From: Zoroaster sp. YZ-2022
Taxonomy: Eukaryota > Echinodermata > Asteroidea > Forcipulatida > Zoroasteridae
Assembly (NCBI GenBank): GCA_029582265.1
Contig: CM055837.1
Location: forward strand, 7,887,926-7,951,925
Reading direction: 5' to 3'
Length of the DNA stretch: 64,000 nt
In this document: piece after piece, positions 24,035 through 35,254 of the stretch
Position numbering within the stretch: position 1 is the first letter of the stretch
How the letters are laid out: each line of letters starts with the position of its first letter
Made by a program: the position numbers and the translations under genes
Notes under the pieces: generated by a model
What the model was told of the DNA's origin: nothing
Seen by the model: the letters and a program-made list of their open reading frames with translations, nothing else
Database searches by the model: none

Positions 24035-24163
24035 TGTGGCTGTTCAGTCGGGCAAGTGCTGGGCCGTAGTTCGCATAGTCGTCGTTTAAGACGCTCGTTG
24101 CAGTGATCTGACTGTCGAGTATGGTGCCGTTTTCCATGCCAAGCGGAGGACAACAGTCACAAA
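24035..24163 (-). CDS. F5/8C exon, N-terminal part (gene 2)
   Basis: 129 bp between a TTGTCTACAG acceptor and an ACA|GTAAGTAC donor, phase 1 to 1. It encodes CDCCPPLGMENGTILDSQIT, the standard start of a discoidin domain (Cys, PLGM..G.I.D.QITAS), and continues to ALARLN before the donor. It fuses in phase with the exon at 23078. The upstream partner in the right phase is either the 60-bp exon at 24362 or the linker exon at 26103. Confidence 0.9.
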
Positions 24164-24361
24164 CTGTAGACAAAATAGAAAATAACATTATAGCCTAATG
24201 ATTATCCAATTGAGTTCACTGTTGCCATTTATATAGTAATTAATACAACATTTGCCTATAATTATTTGAAGGAGACTTACCTAGAAAAGTTAATAGAAAA
24301 CATTTAATCCAATACAGCTCATTGTAAAGTATTAGTTTCAACAAATTTAACAGCTTCATAC

Positions 24362-24421
24362 CTATGACATTGACTAAGAACCCACACTGTCCCTGGTTAC
24401 CAGCCGTATCTCCTTTATATC
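24362..24421 (-). CDS. Candidate small linker exon (gene 2)
   Basis: Sixty bases between an ATAATCAG acceptor and an ATAG|GTATGA donor, phase 1 to 1, exactly the phase needed between the exons at 26103 and 24035. It encodes about 20 residues including NQGQCGFLVNVI. A related but broken copy lies at about 25290-25385, where a TAA interrupts the same frame. I recognise no domain. It could be an alternatively used linker. Confidence 0.4.
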
Positions 24422-25389
24422 CTGATTATCATTATCCTCTTTGAAGTGGTTTGGGGGCACTGTTTAGGAGAGATGGTCTGTTGAGGTTCCTACACTCGTG
24501 TATAAGGGTGATTATAATAATTTATTCATAATTTGTGTCCCTAATATTGTTAATGTGTTTATTAAGGGTGTTATCATAAGAATGGAAGAGGAATCTCCTT
24601 TTTGAATAACAAATTGAGTCAGAGCACCATTGAAATAGACGACATTCTGCGTTAAGGGATCTTTATTGCGCGGTCTTTACCGAAGGATAAAGGGACAGAA
24701 CCGAACCGAAGGGGAGGTCCTTTATCGCCTGTGGCCACGACCAGAGGTCTTTATCCTGCAGAAAAGATCAAGCATCGAACTTTTATTCCCGTTCATAAGT
24801 GCCCATTTAGATTTCGTTTTTAAATTTCAATATCCAGTGCCATGTATATTGAAAACGAGCCAGAACGAATATGTCATATCCAACATTTAAATATTCCAAC
24901 TTGGCCCGTTGGTCAGCGTGGCGCGATGCAAACTTCTACACTCTGAGAGTGGGTCATTCCTGCGTGGGGCATATACTCGCATACTTGCTGGTTGGTTATT
25001 ATCGCCGGTGATCACGTGAACACATTTTCTCAAATCAGATTGTCTTAGCTGTCTTAGGCATTTATGAATAAACTCTGGTCCCAATATATCGATATAGATT
25101 ATTTATGGTTGCCCTGACACCAGCATCGGAACCAGGATTTGCCCAAGGAGGCGGTCATCCCTAAATACATAGTGCATCGGGGAGGGAAGTTTTGCCACTT
25201 TTTGGGACTCATTATTTGGGTTGGAACATTTTTATGAGCTCAAACCGTTACGTGAGTAAAGGTTAGTCCCTAGAGGAGCTGTTCATACCTATGACATGGA
25301 CTAAGAAACCACACTCTGCAGAGTTAACCAGCCGTGACATTCGTGTGACCCACTTTAAACGCATCACCTGATACGACAATCGTTCCGTC

Positions 25390-26100
25390 ATTATCATCCT
25401 TACACGTGATTTGGGATCTCGATATTCCCCCATCATGTCATCTGTGGCACTAGGTCGCGTTGATAGGTACCTGTAGACTGGGACACGTGTATTGTGTTGT
25501 TTTTGGTGGATTTGAAGGCATCTTCGGGGCTGGTTACTTGAGGATCTTGAGTATCGATATTATGTACTTAACCACATCAGGTTTGGAATCTTTTGCGTTC
25601 TCAGGCAGGAAGGGTGGGTGTTGAAAACACTCTTTGTATTTTCTTATATTTTCAGTACATTCAAGACAACATAATCACATCCATATCAATATTTATGTCG
25701 TAAATTCATAAATTGGGCAAAACTCTATAAAACATTTTTCCATTTCAACGTAACGGCTTCCATATTGGAATCACAAATGCATGTGGTCACATGAATTAAT
25801 TTTGTCAAGATCATTGTTTGGAAGTTGACCCCAAAAAACAACAACCCAAAATCAATGTCATAGAGTATCAACAATCTGGTAAAAAATTATTTTGTTGAAT
25901 TTTGATGAGTTGATAATTGTTATTCTTAAATAATACATTGAAAATACACCTTTTACAATGCTGAGATGGGGGTGGGCGTTTTCCTCGATGTGATTCAACC
26001 ACTGCATTGAATTTTTACCCCAAAAACATTTATATTCAAAGACAACTCACTAAAGTGACCTTGATAAGGAATGTGATGATACCATTGTTGAATCATTCTT
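25390..26100. other. Intron sequence, nothing recognised
   Basis: AT-rich DNA between the linker exon and the decayed exon copy at 25.3 kb. No repeat copy or coding frame found. Confidence 0.5.
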
Positions 26101-26102
26101 AC

Positions 26103-26175
26103 CTCCATCAGCTGCTGTTGTTGCTATGTCAGGTGGACTCGTTTGAAGTTCCTGTGTCTTCATGCTGCAGCTAGC
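26103..26175 (-). CDS. Linker exon between PAN and F5/8C domains (gene 2)
   Basis: 73 bp between a CATTTTTAG acceptor and a GGAG|GTAAGA donor, phase 0 to 1. It encodes a Ser/Thr/Pro-rich linker (QELQTSPPDIATTAADG). Phase 0 entry matches the phase 0 exit of both PAN first exons (56129-55758 and 16671-16345). Together with the F5/8C exons this gives signal peptide, PAN, linker, F5/8C. The intron separating it from the PAN exon at 55758 would be about 29.6 kb. Confidence 0.6.
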
Positions 26176-26841
26176 CTAAAAATGTTATCAAATACATTCC
26201 ATAATTACATCCATCATATAATTATTATTAATTTAGAGACATTTTATCTCACTTATCACTTGTTAGCGCGGGACCTTATGTAATTTGACCCATGATGTTA
26301 TCCAGCCCTATAATGTTATACCAAAAGCTGTTTATAATGTCACCTGTATAAATGCCAGAAGTGGACCCAGGGGCGTAAATATAGACAGTGCAGGCAGTGC
26401 GGCTGCACTGGGGCCCGTGGGGTGGTAGGGCCCGTAGAGAGAGCAGGCCATTCGACATTGTGTTGCAGAGAACGGGCCCCTGCACGCACTTCGAATCGCC
26501 ACCTTGGAAGTACGTCTGTGTTCATTTCGGAGTTAGCACGCCGCCGAGCGCCTGTTTCATTGTGTAGCTTAAATGTGTTTTTCAGACGTGGGTAAAGCCG
26601 CTGCGGGTGCAAACCAAACCATGCCTTTCATATAGTTGGTTGATTAGTTGACTTGTTGACTTGATTGACCGTCCGTTTACGTTAGCGTGTCGGAGCGCTA
26701 TCCATGGTTCTGATAGCGCAATAGCCTAAGTAACTAATTCGACTGTAAAATCCAACACATTGTTGGTAAAATATATAGGCCTACGCGTTGATGTGTGTGT
26801 GTGCTTCATAACTAGTAACTAGCGTGCACTACACTCTAAAA

Positions 26842-27072
26842 ACTCCCGGGTCAGATTTGACCCAGAATGGGTCAAATCTGACCCATACTCCGGGTTGGAT
26901 ATGACCCGACACTTTCCGGGTCAGGATGACCCGAAAAGTTGGGTCAGATTATTTGACCCGGAAAACGGGTCAAATAATCTGACCCAACTTTACGGGTCAG
27001 AATGACCCGGAAAGGGTCGGGTCATATCCAACCCGGACTAACGGGTCAGATTAATGTTGACCCGGATTCCGG
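26842..27072. repeat. Subterminal TGACCC/GGGTCA array
   Basis: At least 15 copies of GGGTCA or TGACCC in about 230 bp, many in inverted pairs such as TGACCCAGAATGGGTCA and GGGTCAAATAATCTGACCC. The matching short array is at 30785-30850. These probably serve as transposase binding sites. They also equal nuclear-receptor half-sites. Confidence 0.8.
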
Positions 27073-27241
27073 GTCTAATGAGATAAGCATGTCTTCCATG
27101 TATTAAGAAGCCTTATCTGTGGCAAACAATCAAATAAAACAAATTTCTTCTTTTTTTATGTAACATTCAGCTGAAACTATTAAATGTCTATAGTAAATTG
27201 CCATAAATAAGTGCATCTTTCTATAAGGAACACATGCTTAC

Positions 27242-27289
27242 CTTGTTAGGACGGCCTAGGAGACAACACAATGTAATTTGAAAGGATAA
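27242..27289 (-). CDS. Candidate exon d of gene inside the CACTA-like element
   Basis: 48 bp between a CATTTTACAG acceptor and an AAG|GTAAGC donor. Only one frame is open, giving 16 residues (LSFQITLCCLLGRPNK). Splice signals are strong, but the length is too short for an independent call. See the exons at 28020 and 29125. Confidence 0.3.
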
Positions 27290-27409
27290 CTGTAAAATGA
27301 AAAGAAACAAACAATAATGAAATGATCTTCTGATTGTTATATGTATTTATTTCTCTTTAACTGTTTAAAATACATGTTCATAAATAGTCATTTTAAAGTT
27401 ATTGTTTAA

Positions 27410-27627
27410 AGGTGGCAATATCGTCACGATCAACAGGACATGGAATCAGAGTTCAACTTCTAGATTAACTCAGTGACTGAAAATAATACTCACATGATAA
27501 GGTCATATTCGCGTTGCTGCTGCATCAATGAGCCAGTAATTTTCAGACACTGTTCATCTTTAACTAGGATACCGATTTCATGCCCTGTAGAAAGTCTGCT
27601 CTGATCGATCGTGACAATACTGTCCCT
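27410..27627. mobile_element. TTAA MITE
   Basis: Flanked by TTAA (27406-27409, 27628-27631). It carries the CAATATCGTCACGATCAACA left end and ends in CAATACTGTCCCT. It is the same family as 46699-46904 and is inserted in the CACTA-like element. Confidence 0.8.
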
Positions 27628-27919
27628 TTAATATCTTTACACCAATTTGTGTTTATGGAATTGATGGTCAGTACTTAGGTTGAACTATCCCAATGCTTGC
27701 ATAAAAATTAATATGAACGCAATGAAGACTGGGGGATGTTTACTATGTTTACTATGTTTACATGGCCCAACTCCCAAGGATTCACAGTCAGTAATATACA
27801 TTTTACTAGATCACCCAACAGATATTGTTTTATAATAACTACACACTTGGGTCCAGTCAAAAAAACAATTCCTCAGTACTATCATTGTTCTAACATGTTA
27901 AAAAAATACCTTGAATAAC

Positions 27920-27968
27920 CTAGATATGTCTTAAGGTCCTGAAAAAACAATTCCCATGAAGGTGCAGA
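27920..27968 (-). CDS. Candidate exon c of gene inside the CACTA-like element
   Basis: It starts after a CTGTGGCAG acceptor in phase 0, matching the end of exon b. It encodes SAPSWELFFQDLKTYL and ends at CTAG|GTTATT, or ten bases later at a second donor (AAG|GTATTT). No domain recognised. Confidence 0.35.
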
Positions 27969-28019
27969 CTGCCACAGATAGGATAGGTCCATATAAATTA
28001 ATTTGAAACATACATTAAC

Positions 28020-28148
28020 TCCTTTGAAGAATAGATCAACCTCCACACCTGGCCATTGGATTACAAAGTTATACAGACTCTGACACACCTCGTAGCGGTA
28101 GTACAAGTGGCTGTTTGTGTGACACATTTGTATGACAATGGTTCCATT
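28020..28148 (-). CDS. Candidate exon b of gene inside the CACTA-like element
   Basis: 129 bp, phase 0 to 0, between a TTTTTACTCCAG acceptor and a GGA|GTTAATG donor. The 43 residues include MCHTNSHLYYRYEVCQSLYN and WPGVEVDLFFKG, which look like folded protein and not random translation. It follows exon a (29125) in phase. I do not recognise the family. It may be part of a transposase or a captured host gene fragment. Confidence 0.45.
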
Positions 28149-29040
28149 CTGGAGTAAAAAGGGTAGAAAAATTTATTTTAAAAGTGTGAAGGTTTAATAC
28201 TTGTGTCTAGTTATATGATGGGCTGTATAACAATGACATGTACAATTTTTACATTGAATAAGTGATTACTGAATAAGTGAGTGTACAGTGCTATACACAC
28301 GTCGGTGTAGGGCAAAATTAAATAAATTATGTACAATTTTACTAAATAAGATACATATATATTCAATATATTCTGATACCGATGTATATAATGTTGAAGT
28401 TTTTCTAGAAATTGAAATTCCTAAATTGTTATTCATAATTAAGATTCTGCTAATACAATCTCAGCATAGATGGTGATGACACATGCCTAAGAATTCATAA
28501 GGCCTACAAAATAATGGCCAATTAATCACTTATTCAATGTAAACAGAAACAAACATTTTAAGCTTTCTCAATGCATGCTAGGAATTGAACGACAACACAT
28601 CTTTTACAAATTTGGTGCACCATTAGGCCTATGCCTGTGTACTTGTCACCAGATTCCCAGAATGCACTTTAAAATGCAATATGTTATTAACAGTCACATC
28701 CTTACCGGTCAATAAATGACTTGGTGGCATCCTATAGTGGCATGACTATAGAGTTGCCAATTTTTGTAAACATTTTTTGTGTTCAAGTCATTTTTAATAT
28801 TGAGGTGGGAAAAGTATTACAATAAGTCCACATTTATTATGACTCTAATTAAACAAGAGAAACTTGTGTTCATATTGGTTATTTTATACATTCGGGAGTA
28901 TTTTATGTGTTTTACAAATTATTTACGGGTAGCCGGGTATCCGGTTCCTGAAATTTAAACCAAAAATACACAGCCTTAAGTAATATTAGTTTTCCACACT
29001 TAATCTGCCGATATTCCTGTTTTTCCATTTTCTTTTTTTC

Positions 29041-29065
29041 TGTGGGGGGGGGGGGGGGGGGGGTG
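29041..29065. repeat. Poly-G tract
   Basis: An uninterrupted run of about 18 G after TGTG, followed by TGAGGGG. It could form a quadruplex. It lies in an intron of the candidate element gene. Confidence 0.9.
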
Positions 29066-29124
29066 AGGGGGGCATGGATTCATCATAAATTAATAAATAA
29101 TTGTTTGAGTGCAGAAAAACTTAC

Positions 29125-29209
29125 ATGATGTTCATAATCCTCACCCTTAAGTAGTGTAAACTGTAGATGGTTGACCATGATGTCATAACAAGCATGATCA
29201 ACCATTGAT
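29125..29209 (-). CDS. Candidate exon a of gene inside the CACTA-like element
   Basis: 85 bp between a TATATTTCAG acceptor and a CAT|GTAAGT donor. One frame is open and gives SMVDHACYDIMVNHLQFTLL followed by KGEDYEHH. It exits in phase 0, matching exon b. A possible non-coding first exon with a GAAG|GTATGT donor lies near 30605-30700. The family is unknown. Confidence 0.45.
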
Positions 29210-30955
29210 CTGAAATATAAACATATCATGTAAAAACAAAATTACATGTAAATGTTTTCAAAGAGGGACGAAGAATAATGGGTCATGCTAACAAAACACA
29301 TAAGTTAGTAACCCCTCATGTTATTATCAGGATGATGGATTGATGTAACTTCAGAAAAAATGATGCAACTTCAGAAAAATGCCTTTAAGTTAGGCGTTAG
29401 AATAGAATAGAATACATGTGACCTCTTCCTTCCTCCATGATGTGACATTTTCATTATCTCAATAAAGGTGGTGAATGTTTCAGGCCTACTTTTAGTAAGA
29501 AAAGTGCCAGTAGGCCAATAAACTGCAGTGCAGCAACCACCACACAAGACCGACACAAAATACTGACACTAGTACTAGCCAAATTTCCTACTAGTAACGT
29601 TAGTAGTACTGTAACATCCCCCATGTGTGTGTGTTTTGTTAATAAAACAGCGAACATATCATGAAGACATGATGACCCCTCCATCCATTGTACAGAACAA
29701 TGACAATGGATTGTATGCAATAGCTAGCATATACAGTACACATACAGTCAACCACACATACACATTTAGTCTGCTGCACACACTATGTTAAAGTTAACGA
29801 TGGTTTTGTAGTCATTATCTGTATCCTCAATTTACCCTAAATGACGCACCTAAGGTTATATAATCAACTGGACGGTAACTTACAAATTAAATTAGCAGTT
29901 TGGTGTTTCAGTTTGTTTCAGTAAAGGATTCTCTTGTAAAATGCTGAATTTCAATGCATGATCATACGCGTGGACGTCTTGAGCGCCGTTTTTTGAGATG
30001 CACAGAATTGTGGTCATCAGAAAATTGATGTTGGTATAATGACTCACCCCAAACTTTTAAAGTTGATGGGGGCACAGAAAATGTACCCAAAAAGAAAAAC
30101 AGTTGAAATCATGTTTCATCTTATTCCAGATGATTGTAAAAAAAAATTTAAACATGAAAATAAAACTATTGTTTTCGATTTTTAAAATAAAATGGTATAA
30201 TTTGGAGAAGCTCTCAAAACATTTAATCAATATTCTTGAAAGACCAATAAAATGGAAGGTGGTTAAATTTCTTGCAAAAAGTACTTTAAAACTTTGAAAT
30301 GTGTAAAATTGCTGTTAACATTTTGTCAAATAAAAGATTTCTTTTCATAACCATGATATTAATATTTCATTTTCTCAATAATTTTCCACTACCATCGAAA
30401 TAAACACCAACGAATTAAGTAGTAACAAGCACGACTTAGATAACTTTTATGCAACCAGTAATACGCCATAGTTTTGTAAGTTTTCCGAGAAATGCTAAGC
30501 CAAAGGTAGGTGCGTCATTTCACGAGTGCGGCGAATTACGTACATGGACGATATACTAAAACGAACATACATGTTTAATAAAAATGTGAAAGTTTACATA
30601 CCTTCAAATAAAAAAAGTCATGAAGACCCCTTCCATTAATTGTGAAATGATACTCCAACGATCATTGGGACGAAAACGACATCGTATCGTAGTTAAAAAT
30701 GGCGGTTGGAAAAATGTGACCTGCGTGACGTATTTCTTTTCGTCCAATCAAAATGGCTGATTTGCTGACATGACATCACCGATAAGAAAATTGACCCAGA
30801 ATTGGGTCAACAATATTTGACCCGGCAAAAGGGTCAAACGTTTGACCCGGGAGTTTTAAGAGTGTAGGGCCCGTCGTAACTGCGCTACGCCACTGAGTGG
30901 ACCATATCCCAAGTAATTCAACAGTCATTCATTATGTAGTCCAGTCAGTAATATT

Positions 30956-31770
30956 GGTGTTTCGTATATGAGAAATATTATGATTATTCAACCAAACAAA
31001 AATATCTCATGTTGTCGTTTGATTTGTTTTATCATTTTATATTATGTCAAATCTAGGAATGTTGTAGATTATTATATATTTCAACCTTGAGCTGGATACT
31101 AGGAAAACATGTATCTGGCACTCTTATTAATTTTGAGTGGCACTAAAATACATCTAACACAAAATAGAGGGAAATGTCCGATGCAGTGTTTTCTGAAGGC
31201 GGCCAAGCTTTCTGCAAAACAAGATTCTAAATGTGGATCAAGAGCATTGTCAGCCTCAGGGATGCAAATTGATCATTTGATCATCATGAATATACTATAC
31301 GTTTTATGAGTGCCTCGTGTTTTGGCAATGTTTACTGTGGGATCTGTCTACCTTTCTCTGGATCCGTCCTCTTTAATTAATTTGTCAAATAACAACATTA
31401 TCACCACCCCCAAGATTCTCAGAAGCGCCTATAGTTTATGCGTATTGTGCTCTTAAACTTCCTAAATATAAGCGAAGTCAACAACGCATCATTAGCGGGG
31501 CCACAGCAAACTAACAATTACGCATTCTCACAGAAATTGAATGTACACAAAATAAGGCATAAAGATATACAATGTGTAATCGCCCCTGGGTGTTTGTGTG
31601 TGTTGGGGGTGTGGCACTGATACGTGTATACGCACACACACTACTAGCCCCATGCATGAACAGCCACGAACAATGCAGCAGTAGACCATATAGAGAAAGG
31701 CCACAGATGGGCAGACAGACCTTTAACACGGTTGTGTCAAATTTCCGATCCAAAATCAGTATAAAATAAA
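30956..31770 (+). repeat. R1, copy 3
   Basis: Closest relative of 1-1010. It lacks the 165-bp insertion present at 722-888. The frame MYLALLLILSGTKIHLTQNR is partly shared with copy 1 but carries length changes, so it is not treated as a gene. Confidence 0.7.
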
Positions 31771-31774
31771 CAAT

Positions 31775-33190
31775 GTCCTCATGAAGCCTTCTATATTTTA
31801 AATTTATTTATTGTTTAAAATTATATTTAATCAAACACTAGTGCACGAACATACATGTACAAATATTACAATATTATAGTATTTTTAATCATATGAAGCC
31901 AATTATTTCCTGAAACTAGTTTTTTTTTTTTTTTTTAAGAGCCATCCTTTTTAAGAAAGCATTTATCCGCCCATTTGATAAATTTTTAATTACAAGTTCT
32001 ATAATCCAAAGATGTTACTTTTAAAAACTACACTTTTGGTGTTCATATTGGGCACGTCGACCAATACTAACACCATGGAAGAGTTTACATATTGGAATAG
32101 TTAACATCAAGGGTAGGTAGTTACGATGATCAACATCGGCAGGTTTTACTGGGATGGACCCTCTGGTGTCGATACTCGTCCCGGGTGGTCTCTCTCTCCC
32201 TCTCTCAAGTTTATATATCTTCTACTCCATGTTAAAGGCCATCTATAATTGAAATAGATCAACCAAAGCTATCGAAAATATGGGTTTTATATTGCAACAA
32301 TTTAAATAAAAAATTATTTTCTTGTTTGTATTCCTTTAAACCGAGCTTAAATTAATCTATTTCAGTGTATTGGAACAACTATACTTCTCTTAAATCCACT
32401 CAACATTTCGGTAGTTTATTCTAACATTAAATAATCTAAAGGAATATCACCTTATTTTGTGAATCGTTTTCCTTTTGAATCATAGTTTATGCATTTATAT
32501 CATAAAGAAAACTGGGTTTTAACTTACGGTTTGTATTATTGCAGTGAATTTTGAAGATGCTTGGTTGAGTATTGCTGCCTCATATAGGGCCAATATGCCC
32601 TGCCAAAATCTGGAAAGATTTGCCCAAGTGACTGCTTCACCTGGCTTATGGCCTTTGCATCAGCAATATGCAATCTGGGGCACAAATCTACTGGTGGACT
32701 ATTGGTAGATGGCTAGCAAAGCTCTCAACCTCACTCTATCAAACTTGCTTCCACACTGTACATTTACACTTTCACAACTTCCCACTATAACTTTTCCTAT
32801 AACTACATCTCTTATATAACAATTCTAGTATTTAAATTAACCCTCCTTTGCTCACTCTTTCCATTCAAATAAACGATATCTGGATCATTGGGTGCAGCTA
32901 CAGTTTCAGCGGCTATTTTATTGTATACCTTCACAAGATCTTACAGCACAGTATTATTTAAGTCTACAAAGACTGGGTTTTAACAAAAGGAAACTTTACA
33001 CAAAAGAACTGAACAATACACAACGACAATTAACAAACCATGGCCTGATGTAGCCTCACCTTGTTAAACTAAACTACGGTGAGGTTAGACTACTTTTGAC
33101 TGATCCATTTTATTTACAGGTAAGTTTTTAATGAGGACTAAACCATTTTGTTTAAAGGTAAGAAAAAATAAACATTTCAAAATGGATGTG
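31775..33190. other. No gene seen
   Basis: AT-rich intronic sequence with a T14 run near 31920 and a TCTCTCTCCCTCTCTC patch near 32190. No domain or repeat copy recognised. Confidence 0.45.
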
Positions 33191-33194
33191 ACAG

Positions 33195-33995
33195 GTTGCT
33201 TATGAGCTCCGTTCGAGAACGTCATAAAACAGACATAAAAACTGCCACCACGGGTTTCAACCGCTGGATTTTTTGCTGCAAATTTCTGATTTGTTTAAAT
33301 GTAAGAAGCTCTGGGTCAGGGCCGTAGCAAAGGCAACAATTTCTGATTTGTGTAAAGGTTAGAATCTCTGGGTCAGGGCCGTAGCAAAGGCAACAATTTC
33401 TGATTTGTTTAAATGTTAGAATCTCTGGGTCAGGGCCGTAGCAAAGGCAACAATTTCTGATTTGTTTAAATGTTAGAATCTCTGGGTCAGGGCCGTAGCA
33501 AAGGCAACAATTTCTGATTTGTTTAAATGTTAGAATCTCTGGGTCAGGGCCGTAGCAAAGGCAACAATTTCTGATTTGTTTAAATCTTAGAATCTCTGGG
33601 TCAAGGCCGTAGCAAAGGCAACAATTTCTGATTTGTCTAAATGTTAGAATCTCTGGGTAACGGCCGTAGAAAAGGCAACAATTTCTGATTTGTTTAAAAT
33701 GTTAGAATCTCTGGGTCAAGGCCGTAGCAAAGGCATAATCCTAGGGGGGGCTATAGAAGCAAATTTGCCGACTGACTTCAGCAGCGTGAGAAATTTTGTG
33801 AGACGGAGGATAGGCGTGAACCCCCGAACGAAAAATGAAAACGGGATACGAGTAAAACATTCTCAGATGGAGAGTCCTCTGCTATTCTGCCTATTTGTTG
33901 GTGCGGGTCACACTATTAAAAACGTGGGCGGTACAACACCATAAACGATAAACGAGAAACGAGTTCAAATTTAGTTTCAAAGTGTGTCTACCCTG
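33195..33995 (+). repeat. R2, 57-bp minisatellite (about 8 units) and R3
   Basis: Same order as at 1030-1740. The minisatellite occupies 33284-33740 with about eight units, more than the five at 1.2 kb, and most units differ by single bases. R3 follows with the same GCTATAGAAGCAAATTTGCC string. Confidence 0.85.
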
Positions 33996-33999
33996 CGAC

Positions 34000-34820
34000 T
34001 CGGCCGAATTTCAGCGCAACGCGGTGTGACAGGCACATCTACCACGTGTAGTAGGTTGTAAAATCGTTAATTACATGGGTAAATGAACTGATTTTCCCAA
34101 TGTTAACAATTTTAACTTGTTTCAGAAGGTCTAGAGATGTTTTCTATCAAAACAAATTTTTGGGTAATGTTATGTTTTTCTTAGAAAATTTATTACGTAA
34201 TTAACACTAAAAAACCCTAATTTTTCCTAAAAAAACTCATTTTTAAACCCAAAATCTGTACTTTTTTCACTCAACAGTATATCACTCAATAGTCTATAAA
34301 TACAACATCCTGCCATGTATACAAACCCATGGCCCATTCATAAAAGCCACCTGCTATCGAAGCACGTCATCAATCGCTCAGATACCGCCATCCTCCGACC
34401 CCCCCCCCCCCAACAGCCATCCCCCAATATCAACCCCCCAACATAGACGTTTTTATTGGTCTAAATACCTGAGAGCTGTCAAAGACCCATCACAGAGGCC
34501 TTTGAGATGTCTCCGAGACCGCTGCAGGCATGTTATTTGATGGTAATCATCCTGTGTTTATGACCTTCGTGAACCCCAACGCTAAGCCACAGTGTGTACA
34601 CAAATCCCATGGGGACCTCAGGCATGGTAGTTGTGGCTGAGTTAAAGGGGTGAACGAACTTCCCCAGTACTTTAAGCTTCTAACACATTATTTCGAATGG
34701 GATTGACTTCAAACTTGCGAAGAATTAATTTGTTTTACCCTTTAATTAAGGAGTAATTACAGAAAAGTTCGTTGACCTACTACACCGTGTAGATGTGCTA
34801 CCTACGCGCAGGGTTTTAAT
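34000..34820. other. No gene seen
   Basis: Intron-like DNA with a C14 run near 34400. Nothing recognised. Confidence 0.45.
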
Positions 34821-34821
34821 C

Positions 34822-34933
34822 CTCTACCAAGGACATTGTCCAGCGGTACGACCCGTGATATAAATAACACTAAAATACAGCGGAAATTGCACACATTATA
34901 ATTGTCAAGTTTTAGTAAGAGTAAACATTGTAA
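34822..34933 (+). repeat. Left copy of a direct repeat flanking TIR element A
   Basis: CTCTACCAAGGACATTGTCC and the following CAGCGGTACGACCCGTGATA recur at about 40998-41110, on the far side of the TIR element. Each copy leads into 32-bp units of the TTGTCAAGTTGTAGTAAGAG type. Confidence 0.7.
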
Positions 34934-35022
34934 TAGACACAATCGGCGACCGGAGTCACGTGACTCATAGTGGGTATAAAATGTAAACAAACCAAGCAAG
35001 CGACGCGCAGTGTATGGAAAAG

Positions 35023-35254
35023 CATGGCTTCTTCCAAGTGCTTCTGCTGTACAAGGCACATCATAGATGTTGCATTTGTTGGTTGGAACATGAGTATACG
35101 TTCTCTAAATCGATCGGAGATGTTCCCAATTTTAATTTCCAAACATTACGCACATTATCAATGCGCGAAGAAGTTTTTATCCGGAACTTGGGCAAGGCTC
35201 GGCCACCACTCATTTTGGTGTGATCTTCAATGTTTGTTCAACTCTTTTATATAA
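35023..35254 (+). pseudogene. Short ORF of the TIR element
   Basis: The frame begins MASSKCFCCTRHIIDVAFV and keeps SLNRSEMFPILI. The same peptide is found in copy C on the minus strand (48155-48403) with a few substitutions, after which the two diverge by frameshifts. A paired CxxC near the N-terminus could bind metal, but I recognise no domain. Conservation of the first 38 residues suggests the 5' end of a former transposase gene retained beside its promoter. Confidence 0.45.

Larger units (their letters stand above)
26832..30864. mobile_element. CACTA/EnSpm-like element nested in the hAT element
   Basis: Ends are CACTCTAAAAACTCCCGGGT and the complement of CACTCTTAAAACTCCCGGGT, flanked by TA on both sides. 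The first 230 bp and the last 80 bp consist of TGACCC/GGGTCA repeats in both orientations. CACT ends, a 2-bp duplication and dense subterminal repeats are traits of animal CACTA elements. The interior holds several spliced-looking minus-strand exons and a later TTAA MITE. No DDE transposase domain was recognised. Confidence 0.65.
26368..30895. mobile_element. hAT-like element with perfect 8-bp target duplication
   Basis: The left end is CAGGGGCGTAAATATAGACA and the right end is GCTACGCCACTG. Both sides are flanked by AGTGGACC (26360-26367 and 30896-30903), a perfect 8-bp duplication as expected for hAT. Only about 495 bp belong to the hAT element itself. The remainder is the CACTA-like element inserted at 26832-30864. 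Confidence 0.85.
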
